Origin: Molanna angustata
Lineage: Eukaryota > Arthropoda > Insecta > Trichoptera > Molannidae
Direction of reading: 5' to 3'
Assembly: GCA_963576475.1 (NCBI GenBank)
Contig: OY754972.1
Location: 35,626,556 to 35,690,555, forward strand
Length of the DNA: 64,000 nucleotides
Shown here one piece after another: positions 23,445 through 33,960 of the stretch (positions are counted from its first letter, which is position 1; the number at the start of each line of letters is the position of its first letter). Below the pieces are notes generated by a model, which was not told where the DNA came from, made no database searches, and saw only the letters and a program-made list of their open reading frames with translations. The translations under genes and the position numbers were made by a program.

Positions 23445-24375
23445 AAATTAATCCAACTGCCGATTCGTTCATGAGAATTCAATTCCCTGAATGAATCGAC
23501 ATTATCCAACTGTCGATTCATTCATGAGAATTCAATTCTCTGAATGAATCGACATTATTAAGCCAAGATGCGTGTACGAAGGAACATTTTGTATGACGTA
23601 GTGGACTTTTTGCATGCTAATAACACCAACTAGAGGCTTCGCAGCATATATGTTCCCATACATGGATTTACTCAGAATTCGGAGTAGAACATTTTATGTG
23701 AGTTTTGTGTGTCTGTGTGTGTGTCCGTCCCCCCTTTATAACTTTTGATCCGCTCAATTTACAGAGCTCGAAATTTCAGAATATATAAACAGTTATAGGC
23801 CTACAAAACATTTTACTCAGAATTGTGAATTTTTGTTTCAGTCAGAGGTTATCAACTTTTGAAATTTTGGTTTATTTTTCCATATATCTCAGAAACCATA
23901 AAAGCTAGAACGCTGAAAATTAGTATAAACATAGAAAAATACAAAATCACAAATTAATTTATTCAAAAAAAAAATCAGGGTTTCTCAAATATATTTTATT
24001 AAGAAAAATATTTGTTTATGATAAATTTATGAGTTTAACTGCCTATATTTCCAAATTTTTTTAAAAAAGCCGAAACACCCCAACTAGATAATTTAATTTA
24101 CTATAAAAAATATTAACATTGTATTAGCACATCTCAATTTTTTTTTAACAATTTTTATAAAAATTGAATTTAGTGACGACATTGCTTCATACAATTTGTA
24201 TGGCAATAGCCTACACACAATATCTAAGAAGACTTAATAGTTTGATACTAATCTCCAAACATACATACATAACATCATGCTGTTTTCATATTCTGGGTAG
24301 GATCAAAGGACTGACCTCCATACTATCCTATCTTGACATACATACATAGGTACATGTGTTGTATAGAAAACCAAA
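23445..24375 (-). mobile_element. family R, reverse copy with two palindromic 54-bp end units
   Basis: The reverse complement of the family-R body seen at 46650-47730: (TG)n near 23701-23724, the CACAATTCTGAGTAAAA block, GATAACCTCTGACTGAAAC-like block, and the conserved interior up to 24345. The end carries two tandem palindromic units (23447-23553), each containing CGATTCATTCATGAGAATTC. The 5' end of the element is cut by a (TTTA)n tract at 24376. An open frame of 61 codons (24164-24349) is shared with two other copies. Confidence 0.75.
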
Positions 24376-24378
24376 TAT

Positions 24379-24433
<55 letters not shown>

Positions 24434-24436
24434 TTA
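24376..24436. repeat. (TTTA)n microsatellite
   Basis: About 15 perfect ATTT units at the border of the family-R copy. The following 24440-24950 is AT-rich and holds no supported feature; the frame 24673-24897 minus is unrecognised. Confidence 0.95.
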
Positions 24437-24949
24437 CATACACGGCCTCTTAGCCATTATAAAAATATGGTAAAAATAAAACAAAACTCGCATTAAACAA
24501 AAGAAAAACAACACAATAATTCATAAAAATACAAAATCCTTCACACAAAAAAAAAATAATTTAATTAAAAATATTAAATAATTTGTATTTATTTTAACTA
24601 AATTTATTTATTAGAAAATTGAGTGTAACCTGTTCCCAAAAATGTATGCATGTATATATAAAATAGTAATATTTAAGTGTTAAAATATGAACAGTGATGT
24701 TTACATGAATATATCCCAGACGCCACTTCAATTATCATTTTACAGCGTCGCCATGAGGCGTCGCGGCGATAAGATATTTTACAAGAAAAACCTTTTTGGC
24801 GAAAAGCACATTTTTGTTGTTTTAGGTAATCTTTATACCTAATCTTTTGTGATCTCACCCGACCAGACACACCATGTTTAAAAGAAAAATTACCCAAACA
24901 AATACTTTGAAAAATATGTCAGCATTTTAGACATTTTTTTTTTTAAATC

Positions 24950-25375
24950 ACTATTTTTAAGAGTGTTTAACGATAATATCAATAATATTGTTAGGAGTGT
25001 TAAGCCGATTGATGTCACTCCCAGGTATTTGGGGTCAAATCAGTGTGAGACGTTCACCGCTCCATGTCACGCTCAGTTGCCTTGCTCAGGCTTCTGTATT
25101 GCGCAGGTGGAATGCACAAATTCGAGTCTAAGATGGCTTTGGCTTTAAGAAGTTCCCATCATAATAATTTTTCAGATGTTCAAGAGCCTCGGCGAGTTCA
25201 AAAGCACTATATTATGATTAACTGTGGCATAAGCAGCAGGAAGATCCACGAAAGGAACTCAAGTTATCCGCTTAGTTTTAAACTGTACTGTTTTTATATA
25301 CATACTGTGTCAAGTTCAAGATCTGTCCACAGCACGACTTTCTCAGTCTAAACCCAGCCTGTTACCGGATTAAGT
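24950..25375 (-). pseudogene. internally decayed LINE reverse transcriptase fragment
   Basis: On the minus strand from 25370, a readable stretch resembles the AGFR..(K)SC..QILNLTQ region of LINE reverse transcriptases, and further on LSVTWSGERL with a later LG/D-R region corresponds to the downstream part of the domain. Many stops and a deletion between them. The catalytic Y/F-x-DD box is not readable. Confidence 0.45.
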
Positions 25376-25387
25376 TTTCATCAACAT

Positions 25388-27490
25388 ATTTATTTATTTA
25401 ACTTTTTGTACATGATATAAACAAATTAAATGCACACTGGCGGGCTTATTGCCATTAGGCAATTTCTTCCAACCAACCATATTGAGAGATTCTGGTTCAG
25501 AATCGTCCTTTCCAGTACTTCATATAGCCCTTAGGATTTGGGCCTAGGTTGCGGCTCTAAGGGCCTAGGCAGTAAAGGCGGGGGTGGGCGGCCGACGCTG
25601 TTGTGCCCTCGTCAATTCTGTACTTAGAGAAGAGCAGGACGGACGCCTCTAGTCTCGCTCGGCAGTTACTCGTCAAACTGTGGCGAATGTTGTTGTGTGG
25701 TTCGGGCACACCGCTGGCGCAGACGTCGGGTCAGACATCCTGTGTTGACAACTAGACGTCAAATCTGACAGGTGATGATTGCGTCGGATGCCCCCGGTGT
25801 TAGCCCGCGGAACCTTCGGACGCCAACACGAGGACCGAGGGGTGCGGGGGCAAGCCCTTCCGTTCGGTCAGTTGTGCTAGGGGCTTGCCCCGGCTGCCGA
25901 TCTTGAGCGGTTGCCCCGCCGTTTGAGGTTGGATTCTCGGGGGCAGTGGTTAAATCCGATGGATGGTGGATATTTTGTGTTTGTCCGATGTTGCGGCTGC
26001 GTCCGGTGGTGAACAGGGCCAATGGGCTCTATAGCGTCGCCGGCGTGGAAGTGGATCGCGATCTCCCTAGCCCTTAGGATCTGTTGGCTCTTTTCCTGGA
26101 TTTAGAACAGCAGTTACCTTCGCCTTCTTTAGTTAGAGAGTATCATTTTCAGAACGCATCAGTTCATTAAGTTGCATAGCCAGTGTTTTGAGCCAAACAT
26201 CTTTTTGTGTTCTACCCCCAGCTCATCTTATTCTGCCGCTTTATTATTTTTATGGTATTAACTGGCGGTGTTTACTTTAAATAGGTTTAAAAAATCTCCA
26301 AGGAAAGTATTTTCATAGTCAGGCATCGAGGCGTTCCACTTCGCCATTGCTTCTTTAGTCTTACCGTTTGATGAGTTGGTGGACTACTTAGTTTGGGGTG
26401 ACAGTGATGTGATGTTGAGGTGGTAGGGTTATTGCTTAAGATTTTCAGTATCTTCGAGCTCTTTTACTGTTCTGTTTCATATCCAAATTTTCATCTAATT
26501 AACCCCACTTCTCCCTTCTGCCCGTTTCAACCGCGCATTCAACAGTTGTTCACCAATTTGTAAAGTTTCCTCCGAAAAGGGATCGGTCCCATAGAGGTGT
26601 TCATATTTAGATAAGAGTTAATCGCCGTCTTCTGTCAAACCTGGAATATAATAAATTGGTACGGCATCCTCTCAGAATTTTCTTCCTTGATACAGTCTAC
26701 ATACTATTTCAATAAAATCTTCATATTTTTCAGGAGACGGATATATTCCCTCCACCTTTCCATCCAGTTCATCAGCAAACCCCTTCCAATTTGCCTACCT
26801 ATAATTGAATTGCCTCTAAAAAGGCACTGGGGCAGGTTTGATTATGGGTGTGATTGTGCATGACATTCTGTTGAGTTCTAGGTATAGAATTTTTCATCAA
26901 TTTGACGGTCTGGTTCACAATCTTATCACTCACAAAAACATAACCGGGTTTAAGCCTCTCCTCCATCTGGAGCTATTTAAGGATAACGGTAGTTTGGGGT
27001 CATGAATTAGGCGGAGATCATTATTTTCAGCCCATTTCTCCAGTTCGAGGCCATCGCTATTGGTCTCACTTTATCCCTATGATGTACTTACTGTGACTAT
27101 TGAAATCCCCCATTTTTATCTTGAATTTATTTGTATTAAAATTACTCGTTGGACAGAACTTATAATTTATATTGGCTGGTTTATACACAGATATTAAAAA
27201 GCAATCAGAGAGTTCCACGGAGAGGACTTCTATGTCATATATGTCGGTCACACCAACAGACACATTATCCGAACTGTCCCTTACAAAAATTGCGCTGCAT
27301 TACTTATCATGTGGTCTCTCAATCATCAATTTCATGCCCTTTACCTTTGGCTCCTTTATGTGTCTTTTGCATCAAACAACGTCGCAGTTAAGTCCAGATA
27401 AAATCTCCACATTGTCATCACTGAGGCCCTTAATGTTTATTGAGATTGTCTTCATTGAAAGTGGTGAACAGGGAATCTTTCAAATGGATC
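25388..27490 (-). mobile_element. non-LTR retrotransposon remnant with endonuclease part and 3' end
   Basis: The 3' end on minus (25524 to 25388) reads GGTTGGAAGAAATTGCC, TAATGGCAATAAGCCCGCC and ends in TAAATAAATA. The same terminus occurs on the plus strand at 57288-57382. Upstream on minus is a truncated polymerase start (VTAVLNPGKEPTDPKG near 26120-26080, the entry motif of LINE RT), a linker (27000-26400 with scattered stops), and an endonuclease piece at 27263-27066 with SVYKPANI and MGDFNSHS, the catalytic Asp-Asn motif of APE-type endonucleases. Most of the RT is deleted. A GC-rich element has inserted after the PKGY position. Confidence 0.7.
25538..26067. mobile_element. GC-rich 530-bp insertion flanked by 13-bp direct repeats
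   Basis: TAGCCCTTAGGAT stands at 25525-25537 and again, identical, at 26068-26080. Joining across them restores the host LINE sequence, so this is a clean insertion with a 13-bp duplication. The insert is strikingly GC-rich compared with everything around it. A minus-strand frame (26022-25759, 87 codons, rich in P/G/R/T) has no recognised domain. No inverted ends and no A-tail are visible; the left inside edge is GGGCCTAGG...AAGGGCCTAGG, a short duplicated motif. Long duplications without inverted ends suggest target-primed insertion. Class unknown. Confidence 0.6.
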
Positions 27491-27499
27491 TTTCCTGAA

Positions 27500-28280
27500 A
27501 AGAATTGGTCCTAAGAAGAACTGTCTAAGGTCGCGGCCGTGGTTTCTACGTAAGTAAGTTATAAGTATGTAAGTTAATATATAATGTTTTCTTACCAAAT
27601 TGTAGATAACTGTCTGTTTCTGGTATTAAATTAAATAAAAATAAATTTAATTTTTTTTTGTCAAGAATAATAGCAGGTGCACAAGATTAACCTCAAAGAA
27701 ACAAATTAAATTAGTAAATTTCAAATACTAAGGTATCATAATTTTCTTCGCTACGACGCGCGACGGCACAACAGTCAAAGGCGTTGTTTTAGTAATATGA
27801 TGATGGTAATTATTGTTAGGTGTTTTCTTAAACGTTAATAAAATGTGCTTTTATAATTGAAATTGATAAAGGAGTTTGTGTACAGATCGAAATGAAAACA
27901 ATTAAAGAATAGGTAGTATTTCTTCGTCTCTTGTTTAAATTCAATTCAACTTGATCCCTTTCAAATTAACAAAACCTTATAGAAATCAAATTAAAACTTG
28001 TTCTTCCCAACAAAATGACGAAAACAAAATAACACTTTTGGAGATAATAACAACACGATCGCTTTCCCTTCACACTGATTACAATATCGTATTGAATTCT
28101 GAGAAATCTTATTCAATTCAGCACTTGGCCCCTGTTGGTATATAAATATATTTGATTTAAACCCTACCGTCAAATGGACCTATGTAACAATTATTTCTCA
28201 CGTTTTCCTTTCACGCCAAATAAGGGATATTTGGATACCGACATAAATTAAATTTATCCTTTTATTACAAACAGATAAGA
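27500..28280. other. AT-rich stretch without a recognised feature
   Basis: No gene or repeat supported; short frames at 27951-28173 are on both strands and unrecognised. Confidence 0.5.
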
Positions 28281-28285
28281 AATAA

Positions 28286-29412
28286 ATCTAAACGCCATCT
28301 ATTGAGAGAATTGTTTTTTTTTTGTAAATAATGAAAGCAACAATTCTTATACCTGACGTTACAACAAAAATAAATAAAAATAATAAGAATGTTGTTCATA
28401 ATTTCACACATAGATGGCTGTAGTAAAAATCCTTATTTCATCAAGCGAAAAGAATTTCAGTATTGCAATACATAGAACTTTCAAAAATTGAATTGATAGG
28501 GATCTCATTAAAAAGGCATAATAGGTGAACGTTGCGCAAGCGCATAAAGTGATCACGTAAACCAGCGAAGACAGGTCGTAAGCCCTGTAGGTGCCTTGAT
28601 TTCCCGGTTCTCCTACAGTAAATATTCCAACTTCGTCTCTATTGAGATAATTAAAAATCTGTTAAAAAATATCTTTGACACCCGACAGGGAAAAAAATCC
28701 AATGTTTGCGCATATGCAATAATAAAAATATTCGACTCCATATGATAATTATTTCCATGATATGGGTGATCACGAGGGTTTTGATTTCTCCGGCTGGATC
28801 AGACTATGATTTTAATTGAACTCAAAACAGTTTTATTTTGTAAAAAAAATCACAATAAAGCTATTTTTTAACAGATTTTTAATTATCTCAATAGAGACGA
28901 AGTTGGAATATTTATTGTAGGAGAACCAGGAAATCAAGGCACCTACAGGTCTTACGACCTGTCATCGGCTGGTATAAGAATTGTAGCTTTCATTATTTAC
29001 AAAAAAACAATTCTCTCAATAGATGGCGTTACAACAAAATAAATAAAAAATAATAATAAGATTGTTGTTGATAATTTCACCCATAGATGACTGTAGTAAA
29101 AATTCCTTATTTCCAAGCGAAAAGAATTTCAGTATTACAATATATAGAACTTTCAAAATTGAAATGATAAGGATCTCATTAAAAAGGCATAATTGGTGAA
29201 CGTTGCGCAAGCGCATAAAGTGATCACGTAAACCAGCCGATGACAGGTCGTAAGCCCTGTAGGTGCCTTGATTTCCTGGTTCTCCTATAATAAATATTCC
29301 AACTTCGTCTCTATTGAGATAATTAAAAATCTGTTAAAAAATATCTTTGACTCCCGACAGGGAAAAAAATCCAATGTTTGCGCATATGCAATAATGAAAA
29401 TATTCGATCACA
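28286..29412. repeat. compound foldback: two direct copies around an inverted copy
   Basis: A ~375-bp unit is present directly at about 28356-28738 and 29030-29410 (offset 671; landmark GTTGCGCAAGCGCATAAAG at 28531 and 29202). Between them, 28868-28976 is the reverse complement of the unit's AATATTCCAACTTCGTCTC section, and 28976-29034 is the reverse complement of 28288-28347 (GCCATCTATTGAGAGAATTG). Transcripts could fold into long hairpins. A 56590-56650 fragment (minus) shares AACATTGGATTTTTTTC. No protein coding. Class unknown (foldback/MITE-like). Confidence 0.6.
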
Positions 29413-29835
29413 ATAAAGCTATTAGCGCCATTGGAAAGATTCTCCATCAATCGAACAGTAAATCCAAATAATTATTAGTAGGCATATATTTTGATGAACT
29501 TGGTGGAACATCAATGTATCAACGAGCATATAACAAAATGACATTCACCATCTTACGTCAGCTGTAAAAAAATCGTCAAATTAACATTCCGTTTTATCAC
29601 AACATTAAAGTTTCGGGAAAAAATATGAGAAATGTCAAAATGAAGACATTTTCTTTTTGGTACTAAAAGTTTGGCCATAATCATTGTTCGACAGCATAAT
29701 ATGTCTTTCCGTTTATGTCATTTTGAAAAATAACAAATCTTCTGAAACAAGTAGGTTACTTATAAATGAGTTACTTAAATCAAATAAATTCATTAGTTTG
29801 AAAGTTTGAAAAGTCATTGAATCTGGGGAGGCAAG

Positions 29836-29999
29836 TCTGGTCCAATCATCGAAATCAAAACCCTCACGATTACCCATATCATGGATATAATTACAATATG
29901 GAGTTCTATAATATATTAAGATGTCATAGAACTCCATATGATGATTATATCCATGATATGGGTAATCACGAGGGTTTTGATTTTGCCGGTTGAACCAGA
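29836..29999. repeat. 164-bp hairpin element (73-bp arms, 18-base loop)
   Basis: Left arm 29836-29908 and right arm 29927-29999 pair over 73 bases with roughly 85% identity (TCTGG...AGTTCTA / TAGAACT...CCAGA). A half copy, right-arm type, lies at 28728-28815 (ATGATATGGGTGATCACGAG). A short foldback MITE is the simplest reading; it lies 135 bases beyond the donor site of the gene exon at 30135, inside its inferred intron 1. Confidence 0.75.
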
Positions 30000-30128
30000 A
30001 TTGTCCCCCTGGTTTTCCTAGTGAGACTGGGAACAAAAAAAAATATTGTCATTTATTTATTTTTGAATAATATACGCTGGGTTGCCGGCACTGAAACAAA
30101 AAAAAACACATATACCTTTATAATAATT

Positions 30129-30135
30129 GCTCACC
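30129..30135 (-). promoter_or_regulatory. splice donor of the secreted-protein exon
   Basis: Minus-strand CAG|GTGAGC at 30137-30129. It falls on a codon boundary (phase 0), after the codons for YNNQQ. The match to the animal consensus is near perfect. Confidence 0.65.
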
Positions 30136-31142
30136 TGTTGATTATTGTAGTCTTCTCTAGTCGTGTCCTCCGTATAAGGCGTGTAGAAGCTGGCAGGAGG
30201 TGATGGATTAATCAGGGGCGGTGGAGTGCTTCTTCCTCTTGCATTTCCACCAATTTTAACCCCGCTACCCCTTCCACCTGTAGTGGTATTACCACGTGTA
30301 TTACCACTTCCAACTCGCACGCCAGAACCACCGCGTTCTTTCAGAGACCAGCTGAAGTCTCGCTTTTCTCTAACGCTCTCCCAATACGTGTTATTATCAC
30401 CGCTGTCTGTTTCTGCTTCCCTGTTACCGATGCGCTCGTTTATATCCCAAATATCCAGTTGGTCAGTCTTATTTTGGCTCAAAATTTGCCACTCTTTATT
30501 AGATTTCAATAAGTCAGTCTTGTGGTCGTTATCATCAAGATTTATTGTTTTATTATCAGTTAATTTCGTATCATTTTCACCTTCTCCATTTTGACGCATC
30601 ATTACTTTAGCTTTAGGTTCATCAGTTTCAAAATAATCTTTGTATAATTTATTTGTTGGCCTGGTTTTTGATACAGTCTTAACGACAGTCAAATCGTTGC
30701 TATCGTTTTCAAGGTCTTCCGCATCTTTTCGCTTTGCGTTGACGTACTTTGCCCATTTCCGCTTTTGAGAATTCAACAAATACTTAGATGCTATTTTCAT
30801 ACGTTTCAAAATATAATCGTTTTGGTTTTGGACGAATATAGGTTTCGGTGTGTTCTTAGCCCATACAGTGTCGTGTTCCAACCATCTTCCGACAGCTGAT
30901 CTCGACATTCCTCTGTCGTATCTTATCCCAAAATTATTCCGACTGTTTCGAAGTTCGTCTTCGTGGTTCATGAGCCGAGATTTGTATCTCGAGGTTGAGA
31001 CGTCCTCGTTGGACCAGTCTTTGGAGATTTTCGGATTTATATTTTTCTTTATGTGCGTTTGGGGCTCACCATTTTCAAAGCACATCAACACCGCTATGAA
31101 CAGAAAAGCCAGACGGATTGAAAAAGAGCGAGAATAACCCAT
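30135..31142 (-). CDS. first coding exon of a secreted protein gene, function unknown
   Basis: An ATG-initiated frame (start 31142, context GATATGG with purine at -3) encodes 336 codons up to a consensus donor CAG|GTGAGC (exon end 30135, intron from 30134). Translation past it only adds an intronic tail to a stop at 30057. Residues 1-27 form a signal peptide (basic start, then LAFLFIAVLMCF). The mature part is hydrophilic, Lys/Arg/Asn/Asp-rich, with possible N-glycosylation sites (NDT, NKT, NNT). A dibasic proprotein-convertase-like site REKR is at 258-261. Residues 270-304 are Gly/Arg-rich with two GSGV[R/K][V/I]G repeats, then PPPLINPSPP. Less AT-biased than its surroundings, no transposon signature: most likely a real host gene whose other exons lie to the left at unknown distance. 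I do not recognise the family. Confidence 0.65.
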
Positions 31143-31149
31143 ATCTGTA

Positions 31150-31760
31150 TTTTTATAAACATATCATATCTCACAAATAGAATAATTATATTTTCACTCA
31201 CGATTTTTTACGCATAATTATATGAACACACTTTTTTATATTACTCACATACTAATTTAAAAAATGGATCACATTGTATCTGAAACAAAATGAAAAAATA
31301 CACGTTAATATAAAAAAATTATACTATTCACAAATAAAACATTATTTTTTGATCAAACAATTATTTTTAAGGGACAAAGGAGGTACAATATATAAAATCA
31401 TTCTCAATTTATTTTTAATTGGAAAATATATTTTTTTTAAATATATTTATTCACGGATATAATGTAAGCGCGCTAGGTTAGTTACCTGGAGCTCGTATTC
31501 TGCCTTGACCAATTCACCTATATAACAAGTATTTTTGTTTTGTTTAAGGAATGTATGAAGGGTACCTATAATTTGTAATTGCTTCAAAGATATTCATTTC
31601 AAGTAAAATAATTGTGATATATGAAACGTCAATGGATTTGACCAAAGCAGAATTTTCTATTTCTTATTTTAATATGCACATACAAATGCTTTATTGTTAG
31701 GCAGAGAAAAACATAAGTCAAACGTACGTAACAGAAACATACATAATATGACAAAATTTT
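31150..31760. other. upstream region of the secreted-protein exon
   Basis: AT-rich. It should hold the 5' UTR and perhaps the promoter of the minus-strand gene, but no TATA box or initiator stands out from the composition. No repeat identified. Confidence 0.35.
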
Positions 31761-31769
31761 CATATTTAA

Positions 31770-32571
31770 CTAGTTGCATGTAACACATGAAATCCAACTG
31801 TCGATAGCGATAGTATGTATAGTTGAAGAATAAGTACCAAACTATAAACCCATAAATACAAATTATTTAATATTTTAAGATATTTGGTTTTCTATACAAC
31901 ACTTAAACCTAGGTTTGTATGTCAAGAAAGGATAGTATGGAGGTCAGTCCTTTGATCCTACCCGGAAAACGAAAGCAGCATGATGGTATGTATGTATGTT
32001 TGGAGATTAGTATCAAACAATTAAGTCTTCTTAGATATTGTGTGTAGGCGACTGCCATACAAATTGTATGAAACAATGTCGTCACTAAATTCAATTTTTA
32101 TAAAAATTGTTAAAAAAAAATTGAAATGTGCAAAAACAATGTTCATATTTTTTATAAAAAATATTAACATTGTTTTTGCACATTTCAATCTAGTTGGGGT
32201 GTTTCGGCTTTTTTTGATATTTTTAAAAAATTTGGAAATAAAGACAGTTAAACTCATAAATTTATCATAAAAAAATTTTTCTTATTAAAAAATGTTTGAG
32301 AAACCCTGAAATTAAATAAAAAAATTAATTTGAGATTTTGTATTTATGTATGTTTATACCAATTTTCAGCGTTATAGCTTTTATGGTTTCTGAGATATAA
32401 GGAACAATAAACCAAAATTTCAAAAGTTGATAACCCCTGACTGAAACAAAAATTCACAATTCTGAGTATAAAAGTTTTGTAGGCCTATAACTGTTTATAT
32501 ATTCTGAAAATTTATGCTCTGTAAATTGAGCGGATCAAAAGTTATAAGGGACACACACACACACACACACA

Positions 32572-32612
<41 letters not shown>
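31770..32612 (+). mobile_element. family R, left half of a copy split by the Gypsy element
   Basis: It starts AACTAGTTGCATGTAACACA and follows the family-R order through GTTATAAGGGA and a (CA)n tract (32547-32610). The remainder continues at 43541 after the Gypsy insertion, reading CA repeats, AAAACTCACATAAAATGTTC and the GGCCTCTAG-type block. Inside, 32120-32188 forms a 33-bp hairpin that is not present in this form in the other copies. The minus-strand 61-codon frame (32094-31909) is intact. Confidence 0.8.
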
Positions 32613-33940
32613 TGTCATGTTATTTTATTGAATAGCATGACTTACCTCCTCTCAGAGGAAAATTGAAAAAAAAAGGATAATCCACTTTGGAAAAAATGTT
32701 AAAATTATGCTAATAGGCAGAGTTTTTTTTGTCTGCGGGCAACCCGGTTAGTTAGTCGCCGAGCGGAAACACCGGATTGCATTGCTTTGGCCGATATTCC
32801 TTTAACGAGAGGTGACGCGAAAAAGTCAATAAAATGGACGTCACTTAAATAGACAGAGAAAACGCTGTGGCGTTTAAAACATTATAAATAACCATAAGAA
32901 AGGACTAGTGGGAAAATGGGTAAGTCTCCATGTCTATTTTTTTGAACATAATTAGTTTGACGTCCACCGACACACAATAATTTTATAACATATTCCAGGG
33001 TTAACGAGTCCCCCAAATATTCCTTTCTACTAGTTTTTTTTTATATATTTAATATGTAATGGAATCCAAAGTATCATGTAGACTAAGATTAAACAATATC
33101 ATTGCACCGACTATCCATCATTTTGAAGACAAGTTGTTTTGCTGGAAACAGCAAAATATGATATGAAATTGAATCAAGATGGCGATGAGTCGTGTAACCT
33201 CAAAAGACCGACATTTTCTGTGAACAACGATGGCGGATGATCGAATCTTATTTAACTTCGTGCAGTTTTAAAAATAGAAAATTCGAATTTAGTGACTTTC
33301 AATATGAACAGTTTTTTTTAATTTAATTTTGTATGTAAAATGTAAATTAACGACAACCATTTTTTTTGTATTAATGAAATTTAGTATAATGTATTAACAC
33401 CAGTATGTAAATTTGGCCAAATAGTTAATAAGAAGATTTTTGTTAATAAATAATGTTTTATTGGGTCATAATTACATTAAGATAGATTTTTTTCTTAAAG
33501 GGTTAATATTGGGAATGGTAAAATGTAATAGAAATAAAAAATGTGATGAGGTTGTAATAATTTAATTGTCTTATATGGATAATTTTTTTTTATCAAAACG
33601 AAAAAGACTGATTAAGCAAAATGAAATATAAATTGTTATCATAATTCAGGTTTTGTATTTATCTCTCCTCCTTTTGACCTTCTAATGGTATGACAAGAAA
33701 TGATCAAATATTGATAATCTTAAATTATATTTATTTGTGGTATAATGGGAGTCTTTTGATAGACTTCCCTTAAAAAAAATTTCTTTGAATTGGAGTTAAA
33801 TTCCTTTAGGGCAGGTTGCGACCCCGAGAATTCGATTTTTGATAGTTTCATGTGTAAACGGCTGGCTGGCCGGTGGTGCGGGTGCGAGTCCGGGTGGGGC
33901 GAGGCCCTAGGCCTCTGCCACCATGACTTTAACCCTCACA
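32613..33940 (+). repeat. 5' LTR of the Gypsy element
   Basis: It begins TGTCATGTTATTTTATTG and ends TAACCCTCACA, so it has TG...CA ends. Length 1328 bp, long for Gypsy. The frame with RAGCDPENSIFDSFMCKRLAG near the end occurs identically in both LTRs and is probably incidental. Two bases (AT) separate the CA end from the primer site, as expected after 3' processing by integrase. Confidence 0.92.
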
Positions 33941-33942
33941 AT

Positions 33943-33960
33943 TGGCGCGGTGCGTGGGGG
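33943..33960 (+). other. primer binding site (tRNA not assigned)
   Basis: TGGCGCGGTGCGTGGGGG follows the 5' LTR by two bases. TGG complements the CCA end of a tRNA. The remaining bases do not let me name the tRNA with confidence. Confidence 0.6.
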
